DNA of 64,000 nucleotides from DASZIT01 sp963770635 (GTDB lineage: Bacteria; Actinomycetota; Acidimicrobiia; Acidimicrobiales; RAAP-2), in NCBI GenBank assembly GCA_963770635.1, contig CAVYQI010000002.1, positions 62,001 through 126,000 on the forward strand, in the 5' to 3' direction. The notes under the pieces were generated by a model. It worked only from the letters and a program-made list of their open reading frames with translations, did no database searches and had not been told where the DNA came from. This document shows positions 26,641 to 35,373 of the stretch, piece after piece; within the stretch, counting starts at the first letter, position 1, and every line of letters starts with the position of its first letter. The position numbers and the translations under genes were made by a program.

Positions 26641-27533
26641 GTGTACACCACCTCTGGTTGGGGTTCGAAGATCTGTGCGTGGTCGACTCCGGGTAGCCCG
26701 GCCAGCGCCCGGTACTCCGACGCCACCGCCACATAGGCATCGGTCACCGCGACGACGGCCGGCTTGCAGGCAAAGGCATCCCGGACGACGGACATTCCCG
26801 TCGCGGTGCCCACCACGAGGGTAAAAAACCCGTCCATCTCCTTCATCACCCAGCGAGTGGCCTCGTCGAGGTCGTCGCCGCCTATCAGGCGTTGCGCCAA
26901 CAGGCGGGCTGCCACTTCCGAGTCGTTGTCGGAGTCGAATCGGACACCGTCGGCCTCCAGGCACCGCCGCACGCTGGCGTGGTTGGAAAACGAGCCGTTG
27001 TGCACCACGCAGAGATCCGACCCGGGCACGAACGGGTGGGCATGGCGTGCCGTGACCGCCGACTCGGTGGCCATCCGGGTGTGGGCCACCGCCAGGTGAC
27101 CGGACCACGAATCCACCCCATATCGACGGCACGTGTCCTCTGGGCGCCCGGTGTCCTTGACGACCGTGAGCATTCGCCCCGTCCCGAACACGTGCACCGA
27201 GGGCCACGCCTGGCTTACCGATCCCACCAGCTCGTCCACCATGTTTTCGGGCACGTCGACCCGCGCTCCCGAGCCCGAGACCCGTACCACTGCGGCCGGA
27301 AACCGGGAGGACACCCATCCGGCCAGGTCATCCCAGCCGACCGTTTCGTCGGTCCCCAGCGACACCTGCACCAGGGTCTCGCCATCCGAATCGGTCGCCG
27401 GCCGGGAATAGAGGGCGATCCCCGAGGAGTCGGGCCCGCGTTCAGCGAGAGCCTCGACCATGGGTACCAGCATCCGCCCGAGTTCGGGCTGGAGAGCCGG
27501 GTCCCTGATCAGGAGGCCGATCACTCCGCACAT
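26628..27533 (-). CDS. Class II glutamine amidotransferase subunit (GlxB/MgsA type)
   Basis: 301 residues starting Met-Cys-Gly-Val-Ile-Gly, so Cys2 is the N-terminal nucleophile after Met removal. Ntn-hydrolase marks: ERGPDSSGIALY, AVAHTRMATESAVTARHAHPF, LCVVHNGSFSNH and DNDSEVAARLL. It releases ammonia, or in methylotroph relatives the amine of a gamma-glutamyl amide, for the GlxC/D partners. ATG at 27533 is chosen so that Cys2 is exposed. Confidence 0.9.
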   Translation of the reverse strand: MCGVIGLLIRDPALQPELGRMLVPMVEALAERGPDSSGIALYSRPATDSDGETLVQVSLGTDETVGWDDLAGWVSSRFPAAVVRVSGSGARVDVPENMVDELVGSVSQAWPSVHVFGTGRMLTVVKDTGRPEDTCRRYGVDSWSGHLAVAHTRMATESAVTARHAHPFVPGSDLCVVHNGSFSNHASVRRCLEADGVRFDSDNDSEVAARLLAQRLIGGDDLDEATRWVMKEMDGFFTLVVGTATGMSVVRDAFACKPAVVAVTDAYVAVASEYRALAGLPGVDHAQIFEPQPEVVYTWTL

Positions 27534-27588
27534 GACCGCGCCCCTCTCCGCGACGCCCGGGTGGGCATGACCCAAGGGCCCGGGGAAA

Positions 27589-28254
27589 TCACCGCAGGCC
27601 CGGACGCTGGTAGGCGGCTATGTAGGTCGGAGCCTCGAGCCGGAATTTCAGTGCCGGATCGGTGCGAGGCGCCTCCCATTCCGACCGCAGGGGTATCACG
27701 CCGGCCCAGACCGGGAGTTCGTAATCCTCGTCGTCGTCAAGGGGCCAGCCGGTCCGGACCTTGGCCGACGCCTCGTTAATCGGGAGCCGCAACAGCATGG
27801 TGCTCCGAAGCTCCTTTTCGGTGGGCGGCCGGGCGTCGGCATTTCGGCCCGGGAGGATGTGTTCAACCAGGAGATCGAGGCCCTGTCGTTTCTCCTTGAG
27901 GTCGGTCACCTCGCAGGCGTCGCCGATGATGACCACCGATCGGTAGTTGATGTCGGTGTTGTAGGCCGAACGGGCGACCACCACTCCATCGACCAGGGTC
28001 ACGGTCATGCACACCTCGAGAGTGGGAGTGCGGGCGGTCCGGAAGAAACGGCTGGCCGCCGAGCCGTGGAGGTAGACGGCATCGCCGTGCCGGCCGTAGA
28101 CGAGGGGAATCACCACCGGGTATCCCTGGTCGGTCTGCATGCCCAGGTGGGCAACCACCCCTTCGTCGAGGATGGCGTCGACCGTCGCACGGTCATAGAC
28201 AGCGCGGTGGGCATAGCGATGCAGGGTGCTCCGCTCCGAGACGGGCCCGGTCAA
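27589..28254 (-). CDS. Pyridoxamine 5'-phosphate oxidase-like flavoprotein
   Basis: About 221 residues, split-barrel FMN-binding protein related to nitroimidazole-reductase-like families: ILDEGVVAHLGMQTDQGYPVVIPLVYG, YLHGSAASRFF, VARSAYNTDINYRSVVIIGDA and a long C-terminal extension. The frame is open to ATG 28326, but that start has no ribosome site, overlaps operator copy C, and adds non-conserved residues. TTG at 28254 follows CAAGGAC and is preferred. It opens the leftward operon; its role in amine metabolism is unknown. Confidence 0.8.
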   Translation of the reverse strand: MTGPVSERSTLHRYAHRAVYDRATVDAILDEGVVAHLGMQTDQGYPVVIPLVYGRHGDAVYLHGSAASRFFRTARTPTLEVCMTVTLVDGVVVARSAYNTDINYRSVVIIGDACEVTDLKEKRQGLDLLVEHILPGRNADARPPTEKELRSTMLLRLPINEASAKVRTGWPLDDDEDYELPVWAGVIPLRSEWEAPRTDPALKFRLEAPTYIAAYQRPGLR

Positions 28255-28306
28255 CGATCGTCCTTGCCGCGTCCGGCCCGTTCGTAGCTCACTAGAAGGC
28301 TCACTA

Positions 28307-28331
28307 GAAACAGTGTTGCACACCATGAAAC
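28307..28331 (-). promoter_or_regulatory. Shared operator motif, copy C
   Basis: On the minus strand GTTTC-ATGGTG-TGCAAC-ACT-GTTTC, a 20-bp-spaced direct repeat of GTTTC around TGCAAC. It lies 52 bases before the TTG start of the leftward operon. Confidence 0.65.
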
Positions 28332-28517
28332 TTATTTGGTTTCGGGAGTGTTACGGGATCGCCAACCGGGTGATCCATCCCGACGAGGGCCCATCAGACA
28401 CTAATTACCGCCTGTCACCGCCGGATGGGTCCCGCCTCCGGCCGGAGAACAGAATCGCAGAGCCGGCCCTCCGTTCATCGGCAAGTAACATTTCGTAACG
28501 CGGGCGAAACCCATTGT

Positions 28518-28542
28518 GTTTCTCAAAGTGCAACATTGTTTC
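28518..28542 (+). promoter_or_regulatory. Shared operator motif, copy D
   Basis: GTTTC-TCAAAG-TGCAAC-ATT-GTTTC, the same layout as copy C but on the plus strand, 91 bases before the ligase start. It faces the rightward operon. Confidence 0.65.
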
Positions 28543-28633
28543 CAATGGCACTGGGAACCGGTCGAGTCCGGCAAATAAGCGATCCAGATCCTCCGATGTG
28601 CAGGCAGGGCCTTACCTGTACCGGGAGACGACC

Positions 28634-30057
28634 GTGGGTGCCGAGCTGGTGATGACCGACCCGTCTCAGCCGGCAGAGCCCCGAAAGGCGCCGCCCGCCT
28701 CCGCCGACGAGTTGGTCGACGTGCTGCAGCGCGATGGAATCGAGTTCATCTTCGCCATGTTCGTGGACCTCCATGGCAAGCCGTGCGCCAAAATGGTGCC
28801 CGTCGTCGGCCGTTGACCAACTCATGGCCGACGGGGCCGGCTTCGCCGGATATCGCGGCCGGAGCCATGGGTCAACAGCCCGTCATCGCCGGACATCATG
28901 GCCATGCCGGACCTGAGCTCCTACATGCCAGCACCCTGGCAGCCCGGGCTGGCCATCATCCAGTGCGACCCCACCGTTCACGGCGAGCCCTGGCCCTTCG
29001 CTCCCCGGGTCATCCTGCGCCGCCAGCTCGAACGGCTCGAACACGCCGGGCTCCGGCTTGAAGGTCGGAGCCGAGGTCGAGTACTTCCTGGTTCGCCGGG
29101 AGCCGGACGGATCCATCGAGGTGGCCGATCCCCTGGATCGGGCGGCGGCGCCCTGTTACGACGCCCGGGCCCTCACCCGGATGTACGACCACCTGACGAC
29201 GGTCTCCCGCCACATGAACGCCCTCGGATGGGTCCAACTATGCCAACGATCACGAGGACGCCAACGGGCAGTTCGAGCAGAACTTTCGAGTACGCCGATC
29301 CGCATGACGACGGCCGACCGGGTCATCGTGTTCCGCTACATGATGCACTCGCTGGCCGCCGAGGCCGGCATGTTGGCCACCTTCATGCCGAAGCCGTTCT
29401 CCAATCTGACCGGGAACGGTCTCCACATGCACCTGAGCATGTGGGACGAGGACGACAGCGAGCTCTGTTCGTCGACACGAGCGACATCCGCGGGCTCGGC
29501 ATGTCGGCCATGGGGTACTCGTTCATCGCCGGCCTCCTCGAGCACGCCCAGGCCCTGACGGCGGTGACCTGCCCGACGGTCAACTCCTACAAGCGCCTGG
29601 CCAGCGCCGCGCCGAACTCGGGAGCGGCGTGGTCGCCGGTCTTCGCCACCTACGGCGGCAACGACCGCACCCACATGCTGCGGGTCCCGGACTCCGGCCG
29701 GGTCGAGGATCGTCTGCATCGACGGATCGGCCAATCCGTATCTGACCATCAGTCGCCATCATCGCCGCCGGCCTCGACGGCATCGATCGGACGCTTGAAT
29801 CCCGGCGGACCTCCTGGACTCGAACCTCCTCAAACTCACCGAGGAGGAGAGCCGAGCACGGGCTCGTGTCGATGCCCATGACCCTCTGGCACGCCCTCGA
29901 GCATCTGGAAGCCGACTCGGTGCTGCGGAAGGGTCTCGGGAAGACCCCCGACGGCGACTACGTCGACTACTTCGTCGCCACCAAGCGGGCCGAAGTGCGG
30001 TCCGCCCACGCCGAGGTCACCCCCTGGGAGCTCGATCACTACCTGAGCGCCATCTGA
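28634..30057 (+). pseudogene. Glutamine synthetase type III/GMAS-like ligase, many frameshifts
   Basis: Reconstructed ATP-dependent glutamate-amine ligase of about 440 residues. In order across frames: FIFAMFVDLHGKPCAKMVPV, AMPDLSSYMPAPWQPGLA, KVGAEVEYFLV (metal-site Glu), MTTADRVIVFRYM, FMPKPFSNLTGNGLHMHLSMWD (ATP/Glu site), ALTAVTCPTVNSYKRL, and a tail ending VTPWELDHYLSAI. The sequence follows the GlnT/GMAS group, which joins ammonia or alkylamines to the gamma-carboxyl of glutamate. About ten single-base insertions break the frame. GTG 28634 follows GGGAG; ATG 28652 is an alternative. Confidence 0.8.
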
Positions 30058-30146
30058 CCGCCATGCCCCACCGTTCGTTCCGCCACCGTGCACCACTGAT
30101 AACCTCAGTGCATCCCCACCATCAACCGTTTCAAGGAGATGAAGCC

Positions 30147-31772
30147 ATGAGCACCGATACCAGCGTCACCGCAGGGCCGCCCGGCGAGGTGGCCACCTCG
30201 CTCCAGCGAGGCATCAACTGGCGGGGCGCCTTCGTCATGGGCCTGGCCGGGGTCATCCTGGTCACCGGCATCACGCCCTTCGCCGTCCAGGCGATGGGGG
30301 CGGCGGCCATTCCGGCCTCATCGGTATCAGGTGATCGCCTTGGTGGTGTGCCTGTGCATGGGGGAGCTGGCCGCCCTGTGGCCGCACCGCACCGGGGGTA
30401 CGCCGTCCTACGCCTACGAGAGCTTCAAGCCCTTGGGCGAATCCACCGCACGCCACATCGGGGGGGTGTCCGGTTGGAGCTACTGGCTCGGATGGTTCCC
30501 GGTGGCGCCGATCAACATGATCCTGGCCGCCAGCTACATCGCCGTGCTGTTCCACGTGCCGCTGGGCCGGATCGTGGATCCGCTCGGTGGCCTCGGCATC
30601 GCCGGAGGGCATCGGGGTGCTGATCATCACCCTGGTCGGGCTGTTGGTCCTGTTCATCCCCTGCTGGCTGGGGATCCGGCTCGGCACCGGTTTCGCCACC
30701 GTTCTCGGGCATCGTCTCCATGGTGCCGATCACCCTGCTGGTCATCCTGCCGGTGTTCAAGCCCAGCACCTTCCACTGGTCCAACGTCGCCGGCTTCCAC
30801 TTCGCCGATCCGAAGACGGCCGGATTCGCCTTCTTCCTGAGTTGGCTCTTCGTCATCTCGCTGGAACGGCATCGGCGTGGAGGCGGCCGCCTGCTACGTG
30901 GCCGAGTGCCGCGACCCCAGTCGGGACGCCAAGATCGCCCTCACCGCCGAGGGCCTCTACGGGTTGTTCATCTACGCCGCCACCGCCATCGTGTTCGTGG
31001 CCGTGCTGGGAGCGTCGCTCAAGTCCTCCGACCCGCTGACCGAGTACACCAGCTTCGCCGATCACATCTTCGGCTCCGGCGGCTGGGTCAAGTACCTGAT
31101 CGGCATCCCGCTCATCGGCGCCCTGCTGCTGTCGGTGTTGAACGCCATCATGGGTGTGGGCCGCTCGCTGTTCCAGGCGTCGGAGGACCGGCTGATTCCC
31201 AAGTTCTTCGCCCACAAGAACAAGCACCATGCCCCCGATCACGCCATGTTCTTCAACCTGGTCTGCGCCATGGTCGTGGCGCTGTTCGGGTCGCCGGTGC
31301 GCATCTACATCTTCTCCAACGTGGGCTACCTCATTGCCATCGTCGCCGCCCTCGTCGGGTACTTCGTGGTGCGCCAGTTCCGGCCAGGACCAGGTCAGCC
31401 CGTTCCGCCTGCCCGGCTTCTTCCGGTGGATCGCCCTGGCCATGGGGGTCTTCCTCACCTTCGTCTACTTCGTGGGCGGGTGGGGATCGCCGGACATCGT
31501 GGTCGGCCCCGGTCAGGGTCATACCCTCTACCTTCTCGGCTTCGTCGTCGTGGCCGCCTACGTACCGCTCCACCTCTGGCGCCGGATGACCGACAGGCGT
31601 GACGGCCTTGAGCCCCTGGGCTCGCTGCCCATCGTGGTGGGGTCGCCCGGCGGCGTGGACTTCGACGACATGAAGGAGCCCCACGTCCTGGATCCGGCCC
31701 ACATGGACGCCATCGACATGGAGGCCGCCGGAATCAGCCCGCGCCACCGGCGATGCCCCCGATGCCGGCTGA
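30147..31772 (+). pseudogene. APC-family amino-acid/amine permease, frameshifted
   Basis: Reconstructed 12-helix amino acid-polyamine-organocation transporter. The N-terminus is INWRGAFVMGLAGVILVTGITPFAVQAMGA, followed by MGELAALWPHRTGGTPSYAYESF (the conserved APC loop), helix stretches such as WLGWFPVAPINMILAASYIAVLF and LIGIPLIGALLLSVLNAIMGVGRSLF, and a soluble acidic C-terminus. Several +1 shifts occur between 30.3 and 31.8 kb. ATG 30147 follows AAGGAGAT. It sits 89 bases after the ligase and probably imports the amine or amino acid that it uses. Confidence 0.78.
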
Positions 31773-31830
31773 GGCGGCGGTGGACACCCGAGCCGGGACT
31801 GCGGTGACGGCAGTCGATGCGAGATCCCCG

Positions 31831-32334
31831 ATGGCCCGGTTCAGAAGCGCAGGTTCGCGAAGGGCCAAGTTCGACAAGCAACCGACACAGTCCTCGGCCG
31901 TGCTCATCGCCACCGTGGGCATCCCCATTCCGCCGGCGGTGATCCGCCAGGCGGTCAAGCTGAGCGGGGGCGATCCGGTGGCGGTCGTCACCATCGCCCG
32001 GATCTACGGATCGTCGTTCGGGCTGCCCAATCCCGGGCTCCTGCCCACCCGAAAGGAGATGGATGAGCAACGGGCCCTGGTGGCCAACGCCATCGATCGC
32101 CTGGAGCGGTCGGCGTCGAAGCCTGGGGCCAGGTGGCATCCACCCGACGCTACGCCAAGACCATCGCCCAGGCCGCCCAGGCCCGGGGGTCGACCACGTG
32201 CTGGTGGTCACCCCGGAGGTCCCCCGTTGGAGACGGTTCGATCGAGGGCGACACGGCCCACGACGTGAGGCGCCGGATCGGCAACAAGATCGACGGTGGA
32301 GGCATCACCGTCTGGAGGCAGCGTCCCGGCTTGA
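31831..32334 (+). pseudogene. Usp-like protein, frameshifted
   Basis: Reconstructed 160-residue protein: SAVLIATVGIPIPPAVIRQAVKLSGGDPVAVVTIARIYGSS, a linker with EMDEQRALVANAIDRLER, then STRRYAKTIAQAAQARG, a VDHVLVVTPE-type strand and RRRIGNKID. The strand-helix order suggests a universal-stress or HUP-type nucleotide-binding fold without an obvious ATP motif. Four shifts of one base break it near 32125, 32195, 32235 and 32297. The start is uncertain; an upstream ATG at 31753 is possible. Confidence 0.55.
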
Positions 32335-32402
32335 GTCGCCAGTCAGCCGAGTCGAGACCCATCGGAGTGATTCTGAGTCGAAAAGGAAGCGGAGCAGAGA
32401 CC

Positions 32403-32868
32403 ATGGCCGTCTACCTGAGCATGCAGCGAGTCCGGTTTTCGAGTCCCGACGCCTACGACAAGTTCCGCACGGTCTTCAACGACGTGCGCCACCACTTGAT
32501 GACCAAGCCGGGGTTTCTCCACCTCACCTGGTGGGAGCACCCGGACGAACCCGGCTGGTACAACGAGGTCAGCATGTGGGCGAGCAAGGAAGCACTCAAC
32601 GACTGGCACATGGACACCTACCACAAGCACGCCAAGGAGTGGGCGGCCAACGGAGCCATCATGGAGGACATCATCAACAACTTCGAGCTGGTCGGCACCA
32701 GGCTGCTGCGCATTTGCCCAACCTGCGGCAAGTTCGAGGACAAGCGCCTACGAGCTCGAGTACGAGCAGAAGACCTTGTCCCAGCCCTGTCCGGTCTGCG
32801 GCTTCCATTTTCCGGTGGCGACCGAGACGCCCACCAGCACGTCGGTGTTCAAGGATCTGGTCGGCTGA
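32403..32868 (+). CDS. ABM-fold protein with C-terminal zinc ribbon, one frameshift
   Basis: About 154 residues. The first 110 resemble an antibiotic-biosynthesis-monooxygenase-type dimeric ferredoxin fold (YLSMQRVRFSSPDAYDKF, KPGFLHLTWWEHPDEPGWYNEVSMWASKEALNDWH). Then CPTCGKF and, after one extra C near 32746, CPVCGFHFPV, giving two CxxC pairs about 25 residues apart as in a zinc ribbon or rubredoxin. ATG 32403 has GGAGCAGAG before it. Last gene of the rightward operon. I do not recognise a named family for this combination. Confidence 0.65.
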
Positions 32869-32967
32869 CCCGGGCGGTTCGTCCATCCCCGGGGTGACCG
32901 GCGCAACACGCCGGGGGTGGGCTCGCCCGGTCCCCGGCCGCGGGCCGATAGTCCTCGGGCCAGCCCT

Positions 32968-34584
32968 TCACACGAACGGGGTCGAGGCGTGCTCGAAGGC
33001 ACCGGCCTCGTCGGCGTCCGTTGCGTCTATCCGATTGGGGACATAGACGGCGGCGGCCACGGTTGCCACGACCATGACCACCACCCCAACGATGGCGCTT
33101 AGCCGGATGCCGTTCACAAAGGCCTGGGAGGCCGCGGTGGTGACCTCATGCGCCAAACCCGGCGGGAGGGTTCGAGCCGCGGCGACGGCGTCTCCGATCT
33201 GGCTGGCGATGGCCGGGCGAGCCGCGCTCGGAACGCCCTGGAGCGGGCCGGCGAAGGCCTGGTGGATCTCTGACTGGTAGCGGCTGGTGGCCAGGCTCCC
33301 GACGATGGCGACGCCGAACGAGCCACCGAGAAGCTGCACCATGCTGCGGAGCCCGGAGCCGGCCCCTATTTTTCCGGCTGGCAGCGTGCCGATGATGGCG
33401 TTGGATCCCGGGGCGATGACCAGTCCGATCCCCATCCCGATCATGCCGAAGGCGATGGCCACCGGGGTGAATCCGGATTCGACCGACACGGTGGCAAACA
33501 CCGCCAGCCCGGCGGTCACCAGCATCATGCCGACAAGCATGATGCTGCGCAGCCCGAACCGGAAGGTGAGGCGGGCGGCAATGTTGCTGCTGATCAGACT
33601 CGTGATGGCCAGCGGGAGGAAGCGCAGACCCACTCCGAAGACGTTGGCCCCTTGGACGAATTGGATGTACTGGCTCAGGAGGTAGCTCACCCCGAACATG
33701 GCGAAGAAGACCGCGGTCACCGCCCCCAGGGCGGACGAGAAGATGCGATTGCGAAAGAGGTCCAGGTCGAGGAGCGGATCATCGCGCCGTCCGTCCCAGA
33801 GGATGAAACTCACCAGCAGGACGGCGGCGAGGACGAAGGAGCCGATGACCACCGAGGATCCCCAATGCTTGGTGGGAGCCACGATGAGTCCGTAGGTCAG
33901 GGCGGTCAATCCCAGCGCGGACAGCAGCACGCCGGCCGGATCGAAATGAGGGCGGTGCTCGGCCAGGCTCTCGGTCACCACCGTCACCCCGCCGATGAAC
34001 GCCAGCACGGCAATGGGCACGTTGATGAGGAAGACCGAACCCCACCAGAAGTGCTGGAGCAGCCATCCGCCGAGCAGCGGCCCGGCGGCGGCCCCGATGC
34101 CGCCCACCCCGGCCCAGATGCCGATGGCTCGGGCCCGTTGCTCGCCGGTGAATGTCGAGGCGATGATCGAAAGCGTCGCCGGCATCAGAAAGGCAGCACC
34201 GAGGCCCATGACCGCTCGGGCGGCGATGAGCGGCCCGGTGGAGTGGACCAGGGCGCAGGCCAGCGACCCGCCACCGAAGATGGCGACACCCAGGAGGAAG
34301 ATGCGTCGGCGCCCGTACCGGTCGCCCATGGCGCCACCGAACAGCAGCAGCACCGCGTTGGTAAGGGTGTACCCGTCGGCGATCCACTGCAGGCCGGCGG
34401 TGCTGGGGTGGAGTTCCTTCACCAAGGTGGGAAACGCCACGTTGAGCACGGTCTGATCGAGGCTGATCAGGAGCACGGTGAAGCACATGACCCCGAGCGC
34501 CAGCCATCGGCGGGCGGTGAACTCGTGGTGGCCGGTTTGTGCCGGTCCCGGCTTGTCTCTGAGTTGTGTGGGTGGTGGGTTCAT
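32968..34584 (-). CDS. DHA2-family MFS exporter
   Basis: 538 residues, about 14 helices: LISLDQTVLNVAFPTLV, GGAMGDRYGRRRIFLLG (motif A), GLGAAFLMPATLSII, FWWGSVFLINVP. ATG 34584 is chosen over earlier starts because homology begins just after it. It lies 60 bases downstream of a TetR gene on the same strand, so a repressor-exporter operon is likely. It resembles the exporters at 11.2 and 61.6 kb. Confidence 0.88.
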   Translation of the reverse strand: MNPPPTQLRDKPGPAQTGHHEFTARRWLALGVMCFTVLLISLDQTVLNVAFPTLVKELHPSTAGLQWIADGYTLTNAVLLLFGGAMGDRYGRRRIFLLGVAIFGGGSLACALVHSTGPLIAARAVMGLGAAFLMPATLSIIASTFTGEQRARAIGIWAGVGGIGAAAGPLLGGWLLQHFWWGSVFLINVPIAVLAFIGGVTVVTESLAEHRPHFDPAGVLLSALGLTALTYGLIVAPTKHWGSSVVIGSFVLAAVLLVSFILWDGRRDDPLLDLDLFRNRIFSSALGAVTAVFFAMFGVSYLLSQYIQFVQGANVFGVGLRFLPLAITSLISSNIAARLTFRFGLRSIMLVGMMLVTAGLAVFATVSVESGFTPVAIAFGMIGMGIGLVIAPGSNAIIGTLPAGKIGAGSGLRSMVQLLGGSFGVAIVGSLATSRYQSEIHQAFAGPLQGVPSAARPAIASQIGDAVAAARTLPPGLAHEVTTAASQAFVNGIRLSAIVGVVVMVVATVAAAVYVPNRIDATDADEAGAFEHASTPFV

Positions 34585-34644
34585 GGTGATCCACAGAGGT
34601 CGACGGGCAGGCGGCGCCCTTCCGGGCAATGCCGAATGTCGTCG

Positions 34645-35265
34645 TCAGGCGGCCAGGAGCGGCAGCGCCAGCTCGGCCAGTGCCCGGTGCACGAAGTCGC
34701 GGGGACCCGGCTCGGCGTCCTGGTCCGCCCAGCTCTGGACAGCGGTGTTGATGGCCATGCTGATGGCCCCGGCGATGAGCAGGTTGCGGAGGCTGGTGGG
34801 GTCAGCATCGGTGCGCCCGGCGATCACCGCGGCCAACCGGTGCCGGTTGTCGTATGCCTCTTCCACCCAGCGGGCCCGGAATGCCGGCGTGTCGCGGATC
34901 AGCGCCATGAAAGAACGGACCCGGAAGGTGTCCACCCACCCAGGAGCCAGCGCCTCGTCGACGGCCGCTCCGACCGCGACCAGCAGGGACTCTTCCGGCG
35001 GCCTGGCCCCCAAGGCGGCGAGGAACGACTCGATGCTTGTCTCCCCGATGGCCACGACCAGATCCTCTTTGGTCGGGAAGTAGCGGTAGAAGGTACGCGG
35101 GGACACGTCGACCGCCGCGGCGATGTCGTCGATGGTGGTGGCGTCGTAGCCCCGCTCGTAGAAGAGCTCGGCGGCCGCTTCGGCCAGCAGCTGCCGGGTT
35201 CGCTGTTTCTTTCTGGCCGCCAGCCCGATTGACGGTGGCTCGGCCGTCTTCACCAGGGTGTCCAC
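34645..35265 (-). CDS. TetR-family repressor
   Basis: 206 residues, GTG start with AAGGAGAG before it. The DNA-binding domain is RQLLAEAAAELFYERGYDATTIDDIAAAVDVSPRTFYRYFPTKEDLV at about residues 25-70; the C-terminal domain matches acyl-CoA/multidrug type TetR proteins (RSFMALIRDTPAFRARWVEE). The exporter gene follows it. Palindromes at 35296-35310 and 35320-35330 upstream are candidate operators for autoregulation. Confidence 0.87.
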   Translation of the reverse strand: MDTLVKTAEPPSIGLAARKKQRTRQLLAEAAAELFYERGYDATTIDDIAAAVDVSPRTFYRYFPTKEDLVVAIGETSIESFLAALGARPPEESLLVAVGAAVDEALAPGWVDTFRVRSFMALIRDTPAFRARWVEEAYDNRHRLAAVIAGRTDADPTSLRNLLIAGAISMAINTAVQSWADQDAEPGPRDFVHRALAELALPLLAA

Positions 35266-35295
35266 GACTGGCTCTCCTTCCCGTTATGCCGGTTG

Positions 35296-35330
35296 TGGCA
35301 GCTAATGCCATATGACAGTAACTGACAGTT
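35296..35330. promoter_or_regulatory. Candidate TetR operators
   Basis: Two short inverted repeats: TGGCA-GCTAA-TGCCA at 35296-35310 and AACTG-A-CAGTT at 35320-35330. They sit in the 108-base gap between the TetR gene and the divergent flavoprotein gene and could act on both. Confidence 0.45.
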
Positions 35331-35373
35331 GATGCTGTTTCAAGTCGGAACCGCCGACCTTTAGGGTGGCGCA

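Larger units (their letters stand above)
28255..28633. promoter_or_regulatory. Divergent control region of the nitrogen island
   Basis: 379 bases without a convincing gene, between the leftward and rightward operons. It is more AT-rich than its surroundings and holds operator copies C and D, one near each operon, plus a weaker GTTTC-GGGAGT-GTTAC at 28339. The inverted pair CCATTG (28511-28516) and CAATGG (28543-28548) brackets copy D. Confidence 0.6.

Noticed and set aside
28634..32868. True gene decay (pseudogenes) or programmed frameshifting in the ligase-permease operon
   Set aside because: Shifts are all single insertions at unrelated sequences, conserved residues flank each one, and no slippery heptamer with pseudoknot pattern repeats.
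33652..35232. 526-codon plus-strand frame opposite an MFS exporter and TetR gene
   Set aside because: Gln/Asp/Gly/His-rich shadow typical of antisense to membrane proteins; no helices or motifs.
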